A stretch of DNA of 64,000 bases from Dallia pectoralis (taxonomy: Eukaryota; Chordata; Actinopteri; Esociformes; Umbridae): assembly GCA_029465975.1 (NCBI GenBank), contig CM055758.1:12914869-12978868 (forward strand). The letters run 5' to 3'. The first letter of the stretch is position 1. Each line of letters opens with the position of its first letter. Shown here piece after piece: positions 12,961-25,800 of the stretch. Both the position numbers and the translations under genes were made by a program. The notes below the pieces were generated by a model, which was given only the letters and a program-made list of their open reading frames with translations, was not told the origin of the DNA and made no database searches.

Positions 12961-15900
12961 ATGGCAATTTTAAATCGCGTTCTTGCCACTTCAAGACATG
13001 GATACTCTAATCGGCTAGGTATGCATGAGGGGTTTGCATTCTCCGTGTATGGATGGTACAAGTAATGTCGAGAGACAAAATCCGACAACGTATTCCAAGC
13101 AAGGTTGTTTAACGCTAGTTATAACGTTAGCCAATGAAAGTCGTTAGAGTGATATGATTCTCCATATTTCATTGAACTGGTTCTACACGGAAAACCTAAT
13201 TACAGGGTAACTTGTTAAGGCTCTGCAATAACGCGTTTATCTACAATTGTCTGCAATATAGTGAGTTGTACAGTAATATTTATACACTTTACTTACCGAC
13301 CTCGGGTAAAAAAAAATATTTCAGACATTAAGTGTCTTTGCAAAGTTTATGACGTCATCCGCACTTCCTGTAAAATGGTTCACATGCTCCATAGCAAATA
13401 CCCACATTATCCGAATGCTGTGGGAATGTTAATTTGGAGGCAAAATTATGCTGGAATTAATCAAATCCAATAATGACCATAAACGGAATGATATTAATGA
13501 TATGGTACTCACTTTTACAGTAGTCACTAGTTGTATTGCAATAAATCTAGTCTACTATACCTGACCTGAGTTTGAGAAAATGAGGGTTTGCCCCATGAAA
13601 TGGTGAATTATGGTGAAATGTTGTACAAAAAATCATGTACATGTGCTGTGAAGTCATATTTGAACAGCATTCCCTCATTCTAATGGGTTGTCCCCAATTA
13701 ACAGGACGCTGTTGTATATTAGTCGAGCTGATTATTATGCCATTATTCAATCAGAATCAGGTTTATTTACCAAGGTTTTTTACACACAGAATCATTTTTT
13801 CTGACCACTTGATACAGCATTTAGAACACACATCTTAAGACATTTTAAGACGTACACAAAACAATGCAAAAAGAGCTAAATTTAACACTGATTAGGAACG
13901 GTAATATTCTGAATACAAGACAGATTATCAAATTATCAAGTCATTATTTGTCCTTTATTATGAAACATGTTTATTTGACTGTTAGAATTGGCAGGAATCG
14001 GGGCCAAAAAAGCCTTTCTGTTATTAAATTAACTGATATTTTTTGAGGTGTATTCTAGAAAAATGGTTTTATTATTAAGCGAGCCATGTCAAACCATTTT
14101 TTTGCTAAATCTGGCTTTTCAGCTCCAGCAAAAATTCAGGAAGAAAACAAGCAATGCTCTGGACCAAACTGCTACATTTGTTCAATGGATGTTAATATTG
14201 GTCATGTGAATAAACACTGAGGTCATCCACCAATCAGATTACCATAGCATGTGGCGCATTACACATTTTTGGACCTCATAGATCCTTTGAATTAATCCTT
14301 TATTAATCAGCAATCATCAATGTGCTGCTGCTGCCAAAGCCATATTAAAAGCATGGCAGAAAATGTCTCTAGACTTCTCAGGAAGTTTTAGGTGTTTTTG
14401 GGAGTTTTTACCATCGAGTCTGCTTGCCTGGACCCAAGTTAATTTGAGGTCTGAGACTCTACGATTAAACTCTAGCGATGTGTATTGGGCCATAGGATTC
14501 TTTCTGCTGCTTCCTAAAGTCCCAATCTTCAGTCATGCAGACATTCAGAGAGAAGTAGTTGTCCTGGCGCTGTGTTGCCAAGTCACTTAGCTCCTCTGTA
14601 AGGGGTCTCATTGTTGTTTGAGATTAAACCCAGGGTGGTGGTGTGGTCCGCAAACCTACCGATGACTTTGTAACTGCGTGTGGCCACAGTTCGTGTGTGC
14701 TTAGGGTCAGTGCAGGATCTAATTACTGATCGTAAATATATCAATGTTCTATCTAAATGGGTAGGCCCTGGCATTTATCTTTTCAGAGGGTTCAGCATTC
14801 CTGTCGACGGCCTAGTATGGGTGATTATTAATGTTGTTAATTTAATGACACTCAATGAACTTTTATTGCAAATAAGAATATTTTGACAGTATGGAACCCA
14901 AATATCAAGAAAACCTATCTATGAATTTTTAAACCATTTATGGTATAGCCCTCCGTTTTTAAAAATACAAATTCTGACAACATCAAAATGTTTATTCAGG
15001 AAAAGTCAAGGACAGATGGAGAAGCAACTTTTAAAATGCCTGTGATTTTCAGATTTAAGTATTAACATGTCTCTTTTGGCCTTTCTAGTGTTATCTTATT
15101 GCACTATATTTTTGTGTAAAATTATTGCAACAATAAATAGTAAACAAATGAATAGTCATAAACAGACTCAACATATTCATGCATTACCTCATTTACTGTC
15201 AAATTATTTAGGGAAAAACAAAACGGCAGGGTTTGACTGTCAGCAGACCAATGGAGACTTCCCCAGGGCCACATGATAGTCATGTCCATTGCTCTTAAGT
15301 TGAGTGTCTTGCTATATCACATCTGGTGCTCTTTCTTGCAGTTCTGTGTATCCGGCAGCAGCACAGTTCTGTCTCTTCAGACAGCCATTATGACAGATTG
15401 TATCCAGGCCACATACACACCTACCCCATTCAAAAAGTCCTACTGGCTGTGGGCTCCGGGGTGGCAGCCCTGCAAAACCCCTACAGGCACGGTGAGAAGG
15501 ATAGATACCCACTACCATTTGTTATACCTACTCGTATTCTAGGAGGTCAGAGAATGTGTTCCTTCCTGTGAGTAGGAACTCCAGTCTGTTTTAAGCGAGC
15601 AGTGGGATAATAACTATGTCTTTGTTGGATTGACTTCACAAGATGCATGTCTCAACAGATTGTAATGAGTCATCAAAATTGCTACGATACCAGGTCATAT
15701 GAATTCCATCTGTCACAATTTGTTACAGGACTGATTATAATGAGTATAGTTAGTTTGGCATTACTTTCAGAACGCCTGTTTGTGCGCGTGTGCTGTTTCC
15801 CTAACTTTTTCTTTGCATTCTGAAAGATATTAGTTTCCTTCGTCATTATCTGATACCAGCAACTGATGTTTTCAGGTGTAAATATGTGAAATATGTCACC

Positions 15901-17953
15901 AGGTTAGGAAAACCTAGGTACTGTTTTGGTATACAGGTATACATGTGGTTTTAAATCTTGAATCCTTAAAATTATTTTTTAAATAACTGGTCTTTCTCAT
16001 GTAGATATGGTGGCAGTGTTGGGAGAGACTACAGGTTACCAGGCCCTGATGGCGCTTCGGGAACGAATGAAAAGAGACCCTGAGGGCTGTACTGTTCTAA
16101 TGTATGCTACATGCTTTGCTGTACTGTCCTAATGTATGCTACATGCTCTGCTGAATGTTCTAATGTATGCTACATGCTCTGCTGTACTGTTCGAATGTAT
16201 GCTACATGCTCTGCTGTACTGTTCTAATGTATGCTACATGCTCTGCTGAATGTTCTAATGTATGCTACATGCTCTGCTGTACTGTTCTAATGTATGCTAC
16301 ATGCTCTGCTGAATGTTCTAATGTATGCTATATGCTCTGCTGTACTGTTCTAATGTATGCTACATGCTCTGCTGAATGTTCTAATGTATGCTACATGCTC
16401 TGCTGTACTGTTCTAATGCATGCTACATGCTCTGCTGAATGTTCTAATGTATGCTACATGCTCTGCTTTACTGTTCTAATGTATGCTACATGCTCTGCTG
16501 TACTGGTCTAATGTATGCTACATGCTCTGCTGAATGTTCCCCTATGTGTTTGTCTCTCCGGGTATAGACACGGTTTGTATACAAAGCAGGTCTGTGGCCA
16601 ACTATCAACACACGATCACATCACATTTTCCCAACACCTTGATATTTAAGGATACTGTTTGCAGAATAGCTGTTTGCAGAATAGCTCTGTGTTCAACACT
16701 TTCAAACCCAAACTACTACAATAAAGAAATGACCACTAACAGGCCCTGTGCACATTTTTATCCTCCTGTTTATCAGATATGTGTCTCACTTACTGTCACT
16801 GATGTTTCAGAGAGCGACCACGGATCCGACTATCAACTTTGGATATGTCCAAAATGGCTTCCCTTCCAGATAAATCTTTTGGGAAAGAGTACCTGCGCTT
16901 CCTTGAGGGAAATGTGAGTGGGTGAAGGACAGATGTCTTTAAAGAGAAAGGTGTAGTGGTTATTTTTCAAACCTCATAACCATACAATGTTAATGTTTCT
17001 TAGAGGGTGACTCCTGACTCGAGGGCGAACGTGAAGTTTGTGGATAATGAGGAGTTGGCATATGTCATGCAGAGATACAGAGAGGTTCATGATTTACTGC
17101 ACACCTTACTGGGCATGCCCACTAACATGCTTGGTAAGTTTGGGGAAAGGGGATTCACTGATGGGTATTGCCATTATTATGTTTTACCACTTGTTGATTC
17201 TTGGTCATTTTCTCAACTCAGGTGAAGTGGCAGTAAAGTGGTTTGAGGCTGTTCAAACAGGACTTCCCATGTGCTTCCTGGGAGCAATCTTGGGACCACT
17301 CCGCCTGTCTTCCAGGTGCAGCTCTCAGACTCTTTAGTGTTGGCTGTACTCACTATTTTTTTATTTTAACTTGTTCAGAGTGTTCCTGAATACACCACAG
17401 GGTTAGAAAGTGGTTACAGCCTTCCAAGAAGGAAGTAGGAATATCTTTGCGTGAGCACTAAGGACCTAAGGAAGAGTTACAGGGAAAAAGAAAATATACC
17501 TAATTGTGTGAAGATTATTTTTTTGATTGATGTGTTTAATTCTTTTCACTTTGCTAACCCCTGGTCAAAATATATTCTGAAGGTGAAGTATGTTATTTCC
17601 TTCCTGACTAAAAAACACCCTCAGGTGTGTGAAAACAAATACTGAATGTGTCAATGACTGCAAATGATTTATGCTCTGGAATACCGTATGTAGTTACATC
17701 ACAGTCTATTGCTGGTTAAGTGATGTCATCATTTTGCTCTGTTTCCTTGTGGCCTTTCCACAGTCGTCTTGAGCCTTTGGTGACGTCTCTGGGGCCATGG
17801 GCTGTAAGGAATGGCCGCCAGGCCCGATGTGTCCTCAGCATTTTCTACGAGCGTCGCTGGGAGCAGAGTCTGGAGGACCTGAGACAAGAGCTCAACATTG
17901 AGCCACCCCCTTTTGTCATGGCCACCAGACAGAAGGCCCCACCAGACTCATAA
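12961..17953 (+). CDS. coq4: Ubiquinone biosynthesis protein COQ4, mitochondrial
   Basis: Mitochondrial matrix-side inner-membrane protein needed for coenzyme Q biosynthesis, organising the COQ complex. Seven coding exons join in phase: 12961-13018, 15342-15491, 16005-16101, 16811-16913, 17004-17133, 17222-17315 and 17764-17953 (TAA). They total 822 nt, 273 aa, close to the usual vertebrate length. Exon 1 gives a basic, Ser/Arg-containing presequence (MAILNRVLATSRHGYSNRL). Landmarks are LYPGHI, NPYRH, the metal-binding motif HDLLH-x11-E spanning the exon 5/6 junction, KWFEAVQTGLPMC and ERRWEQSL near the end. The ATG has a purine at -3 and G at +4. Exon 3 ends inside a minisatellite that repeats its own splice donor; only the first donor keeps the frame (CTA AT|A GAG). 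Convergent with bspry. Confidence 0.96.
14583..14774 (-). mobile_element. degenerate LINE reverse-transcriptase fragment
   Basis: On the minus strand, GRFADHTTTLGLISNN resembles the catalytic block (FADDTT..GLISNN) of a fish non-LTR reverse transcriptase. The second catalytic Asp is replaced by His, so it is inactive. It lies in coq4 intron 1. Confidence 0.6.
16087..16536 (+). repeat. 31/32-bp minisatellite built from the coq4 exon 3 splice donor
   Basis: Fourteen copies of a 31- or 32-bp unit (core CTAATGTATGCTACATGCTC). The two lengths, with CTGTACTG or CTGAATG, largely alternate. The first unit begins in coding sequence (GGC TGT ACT GTT CTA AT) and contains the authentic donor CTAAT|GTATGC at 16101/16102. 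Each later unit repeats that donor in the intron, except one TCGAAT and one GCATGC variant. The long open frame through it is not a gene. Confidence 0.97.
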
Positions 17954-19884
17954 CGCTGACCACTGTTACATTTCCCAACATTCAATCACATTCAAATGAA
18001 AATGTCTGAATTTAACATTCTCCATATAATTCTATTGACAGGAATACATTGCAGGGATATTGTGTTCATGTAAAGGAGGTTGAATGTGGAGGGGTTAGGA
18101 TATGTCACCTTCTAAAAAATGTGTAACACAAATTATGTCTCGTTTTCCATTTCAAAAGCTGTCTCTGGGAACATTTCCTTCAAAATGGTCACTTTCAATC
18201 CAATCTCACTTATTTAGAGCAACTTACTGGTGGATTTTTTCAGATATAAATGGAACAACCACACAAATTAGTAGAACTAATCAGTTTGAGACAGTACAAA
18301 AAACAGATAGGCAAAGTTTACAAAAAGACATTAGAAGTCGGGGCAAAATAAATATTAAATATAATATTAATATATATAATAAATATTTCATACTCTATGA
18401 AAATATGAGTTTTCACATGGTTTCTGAAGATAGGCAGAAAGTGCTATCCTAGCTTCTAGGGGTGAGTTGGGTTCGCTATTGAGGTTCCAGGACAGAGCAG
18501 TGGTTGGACTGAATAAATTGGAAAATGGCATAAAGGGCCTGAGTGTCATCTGCATAACAGTGTTAGGATATGGCAGCCAAGAGGTGTTCAGAGTAGATGA
18601 CCTAGAACAGAGCGTTGGAGGAAAAAACATTTAAATATATCCTGAACTTATGGTTGTTTTATATCGAAAATAATCTATTAAAATCATGACTGCAGAAAAT
18701 CATCAACTGTTTTTACCTGTACTTTTATTACTCATTCCTAACCTTTTCACTCTGGTTAACTGTCTTACTCAAACAACACAAACTCCCCATACCAACTTAT
18801 TTACCATACAATCAATGTACTTTTAGTATTACAATATTTATGTTCTATGTACTGTCTTGTTTTCTAATTAACAGCTTTTGTCCAGTTTGTCATTGAAAAT
18901 AAGAAGAAATGGTCTGAAATAACTAACCAGGTTAAATAACAGTTTCATAAAATGAAAATATCATCACAGGCAAATACAATCAATCACTTGATTTAAACAG
19001 TTATGCTACCCTCTCATGGTCCACTCTAAACCTGTGTCAAAAGTATGACAGTAATCTTATAACTATATATTCACTTGGTGCTAGTAAAATATATTAACCC
19101 ACTTCGAACCTTTAACATAGAAGTTATTAGGGGAACAGGAAAAACACTGCCCCCTACTGTTCATTTTTGTATTTATTTTAGTAATTTTACAGAACTTGCA
19201 TCCAGAGCAAGGTATGGGTCTCCCATGGGAATCCAATTCACAAGATTGCTATTGCAACACCATCTTATTACAACTGAGGGACAGTGATGTAGCGTCTCCT
19301 GTATCTCATTTGATTCATTTAATCTCAGTGAGATGCAGATTAAAATGTGTTAATCATTCAATAGACAAATGTTGCTTGGAAGACAGTCACACATATTTAA
19401 TACATATGAATTAATATTCTTAACAATATGACAGAAAGCACACTTGGATCATCCAGTCCTGCCAGTGTTTTTTCCTACAATGTAGCAAATAGAAATGTCT
19501 TGAAGAAACTTCCAGTCATAACACAACAATCAATATAAATCAAATATTTATAGGAAAAGGGTCTGGGACATACTTTATTACCCATAAATTAGTTTTTTCA
19601 ATAATTCTAACCATTTGCACAAATCTCGACAGAATCATTATTGAAGATTAATATCAAAAAGATATCTGAACGCATACCTTTTACTACACTGACAAACAAA
19701 AAGGAGTCATGTTGGCTGAAACGATTACATTCAAATTGTTTACAAGTCAGTAACAATTTATTAGACAATATAAGGGATTTTGTTAATTTAAGCATTAGAG
19801 TGCCCTTACAATGCCATTATCAACTCGAATGACATTTATTTTTTACTTTATGAAGGTATTACCCCCCACAAGAGCAACAGATGC
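17954..19884. other. convergent intergenic region coq4/bspry
   Basis: Holds the 3'UTRs of coq4 and bspry. A likely coq4 poly(A) signal is AATAAA near 18348. A bspry signal lies just below its stop (AATAAA read on minus, about 19838). Around 18450-18630 is a fish interspersed repeat (GAGTGTCATCTGCATAACAG). No other gene is seen. Confidence 0.5.
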
Positions 19885-22800
19885 TTAACTCTGAGGTTTC
19901 TGCAGTATGGTAACACTGCGATCAGCCACAGCGAATGCAGGCAGCAGTGGGGCACTGAAAGCGTGGCTGACTGAGTGCAACACAGCATTGGAGTCTGGGT
20001 GATAAAACACCAGTGTCTGACTTGGCCAATCAACGAGCAGCCCTATACGCTTGGGCTTGAGGACCACACGCAGGGGTGTATTCTTCCCTGCATGGCAGAA
20101 GGAGAAATCTCCATCGTATTTAGAGAGCACCCAGGACTGGGCGTTGTAACCCAGGCGAGAGTCGTTGCCTGAGCCCTTGCGCCCAATACTGGCATAGCAT
20201 ACCCCCAGTTTGAAAGCACCGCTCTCACCCACGTCCATCAGCCAGTTGTGGGTACCAGAGGAAATGGCCAGTGTGCCCAGGGCATTGGGCCAGCAGTCGA
20301 AACGGGCCGGGTTGTATGGTGGGGACTGGCGTGAGCGCTTGGGCAGAAAGGTCAGAGTGCAAAGATCTTCTGACACAGACAGCAGGGAGCTGACTGTGCG
20401 ATCGTCAATGGTTAGTTTTGCTAAACCGCAAGCTTCAGGGGATGGAAAGGAATGTTTTGTTAAAAATAATGAATTAAGCACTTATTACCAGTTCAGACAC
20501 TGTTGCCATTCACAAAGCCTGATTTTTAGCTGCATCTATAAGAACACTGGTATGCTGAACATATAATGATAATAGGAACCAGGCATTAGTTACCATTCGG
20601 ACCCAGCAGTATGGCACTGGCCCAGAGACCTCTCATCAGTTTGCTGTTGCTGCAGCTGGCATTCAGTTTGAGCTGGTCAGTGTCACGAGGCTCGCCCACA
20701 CCATCTGCCTCCTCAATCCTGATACACACAGAAACACACTCAAACACACTGTCTGGAACTCCGGAGGTGTAGTGCAGGAAAGCCATGTGCAGAGCCAGGT
20801 AATACGTACAAAACAGGTTTATTAAGTTAACACAAAGCAAACCGAGAATGGCAAAAAACTTGTTGAAATGAAATGAAATAGCACATATACAGCGACTTAT
20901 AAAAACACATTCACTCTCTTTAGTACAACACTCTTAACACTATCTTAATTTGTGAACTGGAAACAATACAGCTGTGCACCCAGATCCAGTTATTTAACTA
21001 CCCCCATAATCACCAAATCCCAAACAGCCGTGATACTTTAATGAAACTAAATGCTAAACAACTGCAACTGAAAATCCCAGTGCTCAGATGTCCCTGGTGG
21101 ACTAGGAATTGTGCAACCAAAAATACACACAAGAAACAGTTAATGTCAATCTGGCTAATGAATGACAAATGACTGCTTCACCCAGTGGTTTAGCAAACAT
21201 GCAGGTCATCATAAAATATTTACCTTTCGTCTATTTCCTGTCCGGAGGTCTGAAACACGAGAATATCAACAATGATTTACTGCAATCTTCAGTTCATTAC
21301 CATACCATAATAATAGTATTCATCATCATCATCCAGCTATCTGTCTCTGCTTCTCACTTCCCTACTCACAGCCAGCTGTCTGACTGTCCCTCTTGTTTCT
21401 CATACTCACAGCCAGCTGTCTCTCCTGTTTCTCATACTCACAGCCAGCTGTCTCTCCTGTTTCTCATACTCACAGCCAGCTGTCTCTCCTGTTTCTCATA
21501 CTCACAGCCAGCTGTCTCTCCTGTTTCTCATACTCACAGCCAGCTGTCTCTCCTGTTTCTCATACTCACAGCCAGCTGTCTCTCCTGTTTCTCATACTCA
21601 CAGCCAGCTGTCTCTCCTGTTTCTCATACTCACAGCCAGCTGTCTCTCCTGTTTCTCATACTCACAGCCAGCTGTCTCTCCTGTTTCTCATACTCACAGC
21701 CAGCTGTCTCTCCTGTTTCTCATACTCACAGCCAGCTGTCTGACTGTCTCTCCTGTTTCTCATGCTCTCAGCTATCTGTGTCTCTCCTGTCTCCCCTACA
21801 TAGATCAAGCTGTCTGTCTGTCCTACTCACCGCCAGCTGCATGTCTGTCTGTCCAACTCACCGCCAGCTGCATGTCTGTCTGTCTGTCCTACTCACTGCC
21901 AGCTGAATGTCTGTCTGTCCTACTCACCGCCAGCTGCATGTTTGTCTGTCCTACCTACCGCCAGCTGCATGTCTGTCTGTCTGTCCTACTCACTGCCAGC
22001 TGCATGTCTGTCTGTCCTATTCACCCCAGCTGCATGTCTGTCTGTCCTACTTACAGCCAGTTGCATGTCTATCTGTCTGTCCTACTCACCACCAGCTGCA
22101 TGTCTGTCTGTCCTACTTACAGCCAGTTGCATGTCTATCTGTCTGTCCTACTTACAGCCAGTTGCATGTCTATCTGTCTGTCCTACTTACAGCCAGTTGC
22201 ATGTCTATCTGTCTGTCCTACTCACCACCAGCTGCATGTCTGTCTGTCCTACTTACAGCCAGTTGCATGTCCGGTGTGCTTGTGAGTGTTTGCACCAGGC
22301 GTGTGCGTGTCTGGGTCAGCAAAGCTAAAGCCTGGCCCCAATGGGCTCTCTGAGTGAGAAGACACTGGTCCACCCTCTCCTCCTCCCTCTGAATGGCTTC
22401 TAGCAGCTTCTGCTCCTCCTCCTCCATAGCCTCTCTTGCCACGCTGACTTGGGCCACCACTTGCTCCCGAGCCCGGTTTGCCTCAACCTTCACGAGGACA
22501 TAGCACAGGGGGTAGGAGTCACAACAACAACAACATACATGGAGTCTTTCCATTCCAAGGCTCTGTAATGAAGGCATACGTGTCTAGTTTTAAGTGTTTC
22601 AGACACTGTGCTTACCTGCAGGCTGCGCTCTTTGTCAGTCAGGGTCTGGTTGATGAAGCGTTCAATGCGTTGGGCCTGCAGCTGCATTTTCTCACACACG
22701 TCCACCAGCTGATTCTGGGACAACACACACACACACACATTTGTAAAGCCCCAAATCATACTAAATACGATAGGTGTTTTTTCTTCATAGTGAGGCGTCA

Positions 22801-25800
22801 CATCCTTGCTGACACAGAACAGTGTCTCGTTAGCTGGTAACTCTCCTTGACTTATGGAGGCATGCAAGCTGAAGGCCATGTGCTCAGCCTATCAACAAGG
22901 CCAAGACTCGTAAATATTTATACTTCCAACCTTCCACTGATAACTTTGATTGGTCAGCCATAATATGTGGCAGATATTTGAGCAGCTTGTCAGCAAATGG
23001 ACAACGCCATGAATAGGTCATCAAGGGGCAGTTTCCCAGACAGAGTTTGAAATAAATGAGGACTACTACTTAAATTAATACAGACTTAAAAAATGGCTTT
23101 CCGAGACACTGCTTTATTTAAGATTAAGTAGTGCCCGACTAGGGAGTTGCAGACTAAGGTTAATAAAGACTAACTAGCTACTCTCTGTGAAGCCTGATTA
23201 GAGTAATGGTGTGAACCAGGGCTGGACTCTTCAAAACCCCTGGTCTCAAAAACCAGGGCTGGACTCTTAAGAAACATTAACAATGTGTGGAACTGGAGTA
23301 AATCACCCAACCAAACAATGGACAAAGGTAAAATAAGACGTTCAAAGAATTTCAGTGACTTTGAGAAGACCCTTTTGATGCAAATTGTGTCAAACCACCC
23401 AATTATTGAGAACAAACAGCATGATTCAGCAACAGAAAACCAAAAAAAGAATGCTTGGATTATAATTTGCAATGAATTTAACTCGAATGAAAAAGTAAGC
23501 AACAGGACTTCAACAACTACAGGTAAGCTACTGTATTATTGTTGGTCTACTTTTACATGTCAGTCACTTTGAAATGTTGCTTCATTTTGATCCAAGTATA
23601 TTACAAACAGCACCATACATATTTTTCATTTTTTATATTGTCTTATCTTTCTAAGATCCTGTGGAAAAACATAAAAATAAACTTAAAGAAGACAAATGCT
23701 GTTGCACGTAGGGAGCGTTTCATGACTGGTGGTGGACCCCCAGAAAGACCGGAGACTGATGACCTAGAAGACTAGTTGACTTCAATCATTAATAACCAGC
23801 AGCCTCTGGAAGGTATCCCTGATGATGATCATTAATAACAGCAGCCTCTGGTAGGTATCCCTGATGATGATCATTAATAACCAGCAGCCTCTGGTAGGTA
23901 TCCCTGATGATGATCATTAATAACCAGCAGCCTCTGGTAGGTATCCCTGATGATGATCATTAATAACCAGCAGCCTCTGGTAGGTATCCCTGATGATGAT
24001 CATTAATAACCAGCATCCTCTGGAAGGTATCCCTGATGATGATCATTAATAACCAGCAGCCTCTGGTAGGTATCCCTGATGATGATCATTAATAACAGCA
24101 GCCTCTGGTAGGTATCCCTGATGATGATCATTAATAACCAGCAGCCTCTGGTAGGTATCCCTGATGATGATCATTAATAACAGCAGCCTCTGGTAGGTAT
24201 CCCTGATGATGATCATTAATAACCAGCAGCCTCTGGTAGGTATCCCTGATGATGATCATTAATAACCAGCAGCCTCTGGTAGGTATCCCTGATGATGATC
24301 ATTAATAACCAGCAGCCTCTGGTAGGTATCCCTGATGATGATCATTAATAACCAGCAGCCTCTGGAAGGTATCCCTGATGATGATCATTAATAACCAGCA
24401 GCCTCTGGTAGGTATCCCTGATGATGATCATTAATAACAGCAGCCTCTGGTAGGTATCCCTGATGATGATCATTAATAACCAGCAGCCTCTGGTAGGTAT
24501 CCCTGATGATGATCATTAATAACAGCAGCCTCTGGAAGGTATCCCTGATGATGATCATTAATAACCAGCAGCCTCTGGTAGGTATCCCTGATGATGATCA
24601 TTAATAACCAGCAGCCTCTGGTAGGTATCCCTGATGATGATCATTAATAACCAGCAGCCTCTGGTAGGTATCCCTGATGATGATCATTAATAACCAGCAG
24701 CCTCTGGTAGGTATCCCTGAAGATGATCATTAATAACCAGCAGCCTCTGGTAGGTATCCCTGATGATGATCATTAATAACAGCAGCCTCTGGAAGGTATC
24801 CCTGATGATGATCATTAATAACCAGCAGCCTCTGGTAGGTATCCCTGATGATGATCATTAATAACCAGCAGCCTCTGGTAGGTATCCCTGATGATGATCA
24901 TTAATAACAGCAGCCTCTGGTAGGTATCCCTGATGATGATCATTAATAACCAGCAGCCTCTGGTAGGTATCCCTGATGATGATCATTAATAACAGCAGCC
25001 TCTGGAAGGTATCCCTGATGATGATCATTAATAACCAGCAGCCTCTGGTAGGTATCCCTGATGATGATCATTAATAACCAGCAGCCTCTGGTAGGTATCC
25101 CTGATGATGATCATTAATAACCAGCAGCCACTGGTAGGTATCCCTGATGATGATCATTAATAACCAGCAGCCTCTGGAAGGTATCCCTGATGATGATCAT
25201 TAATAACAGCAGCCTCTGGTAGGTATCCCTGATGATGATCATTAATAACCAGCAGCCTCTGGAAGGTATCCCTGATGATGATCATTAATAACCAGCAGCC
25301 TCTGGTAGGTATCCCTGATGATGATCATTAATAACCAGCAGCCCCTGGATGGTATCCCTGATGATGATCATTAATAACCAGCAGCCTCTGGAAGGTATCC
25401 CTGATGATGATCATTAATAACCAGCAGCCCCTGGATGGTATCCCTGATGATGATCATTAATAACCAGCAGCCTCTGGAAGGTATCCCTGATGATGATCAT
25501 TAATAACCAGCAGCCTCTGGTAGGTATCCCTGATGATGATCATTAATAACCAGCAGCCTCTGGAAGGTATCCCTGATGATGATCATTAATAACCAGCAGC
25601 CTCTGGTAGGTATCCCTGATGATGATCATTAATAACCAGCAGCCTCTGGTAGGTATCCCTGATGATGATCATTAATAACCAGCAGCCTCTGGTAGGTATC
25701 CCTGATGATGATCATTAATAACAGCAGCCTCTGGAAGGTATCCCTGATGATGATCATTAATAACCAGCAGCCTCTGGTAGGTATCCCTGATGATGATCAT

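Noticed and set aside
16167..16511. 114-codon open frame of Cys/Met/Tyr-rich repeats
   Set aside because: It is the coq4 minisatellite read in another frame; the period alone keeps it open.
21169..22353. Several long plus-strand frames rich in SQLS/VCPT repeats, like a secreted repeat protein
   Set aside because: They run through the bspry intron array on the opposite strand; no splice sites or family support.
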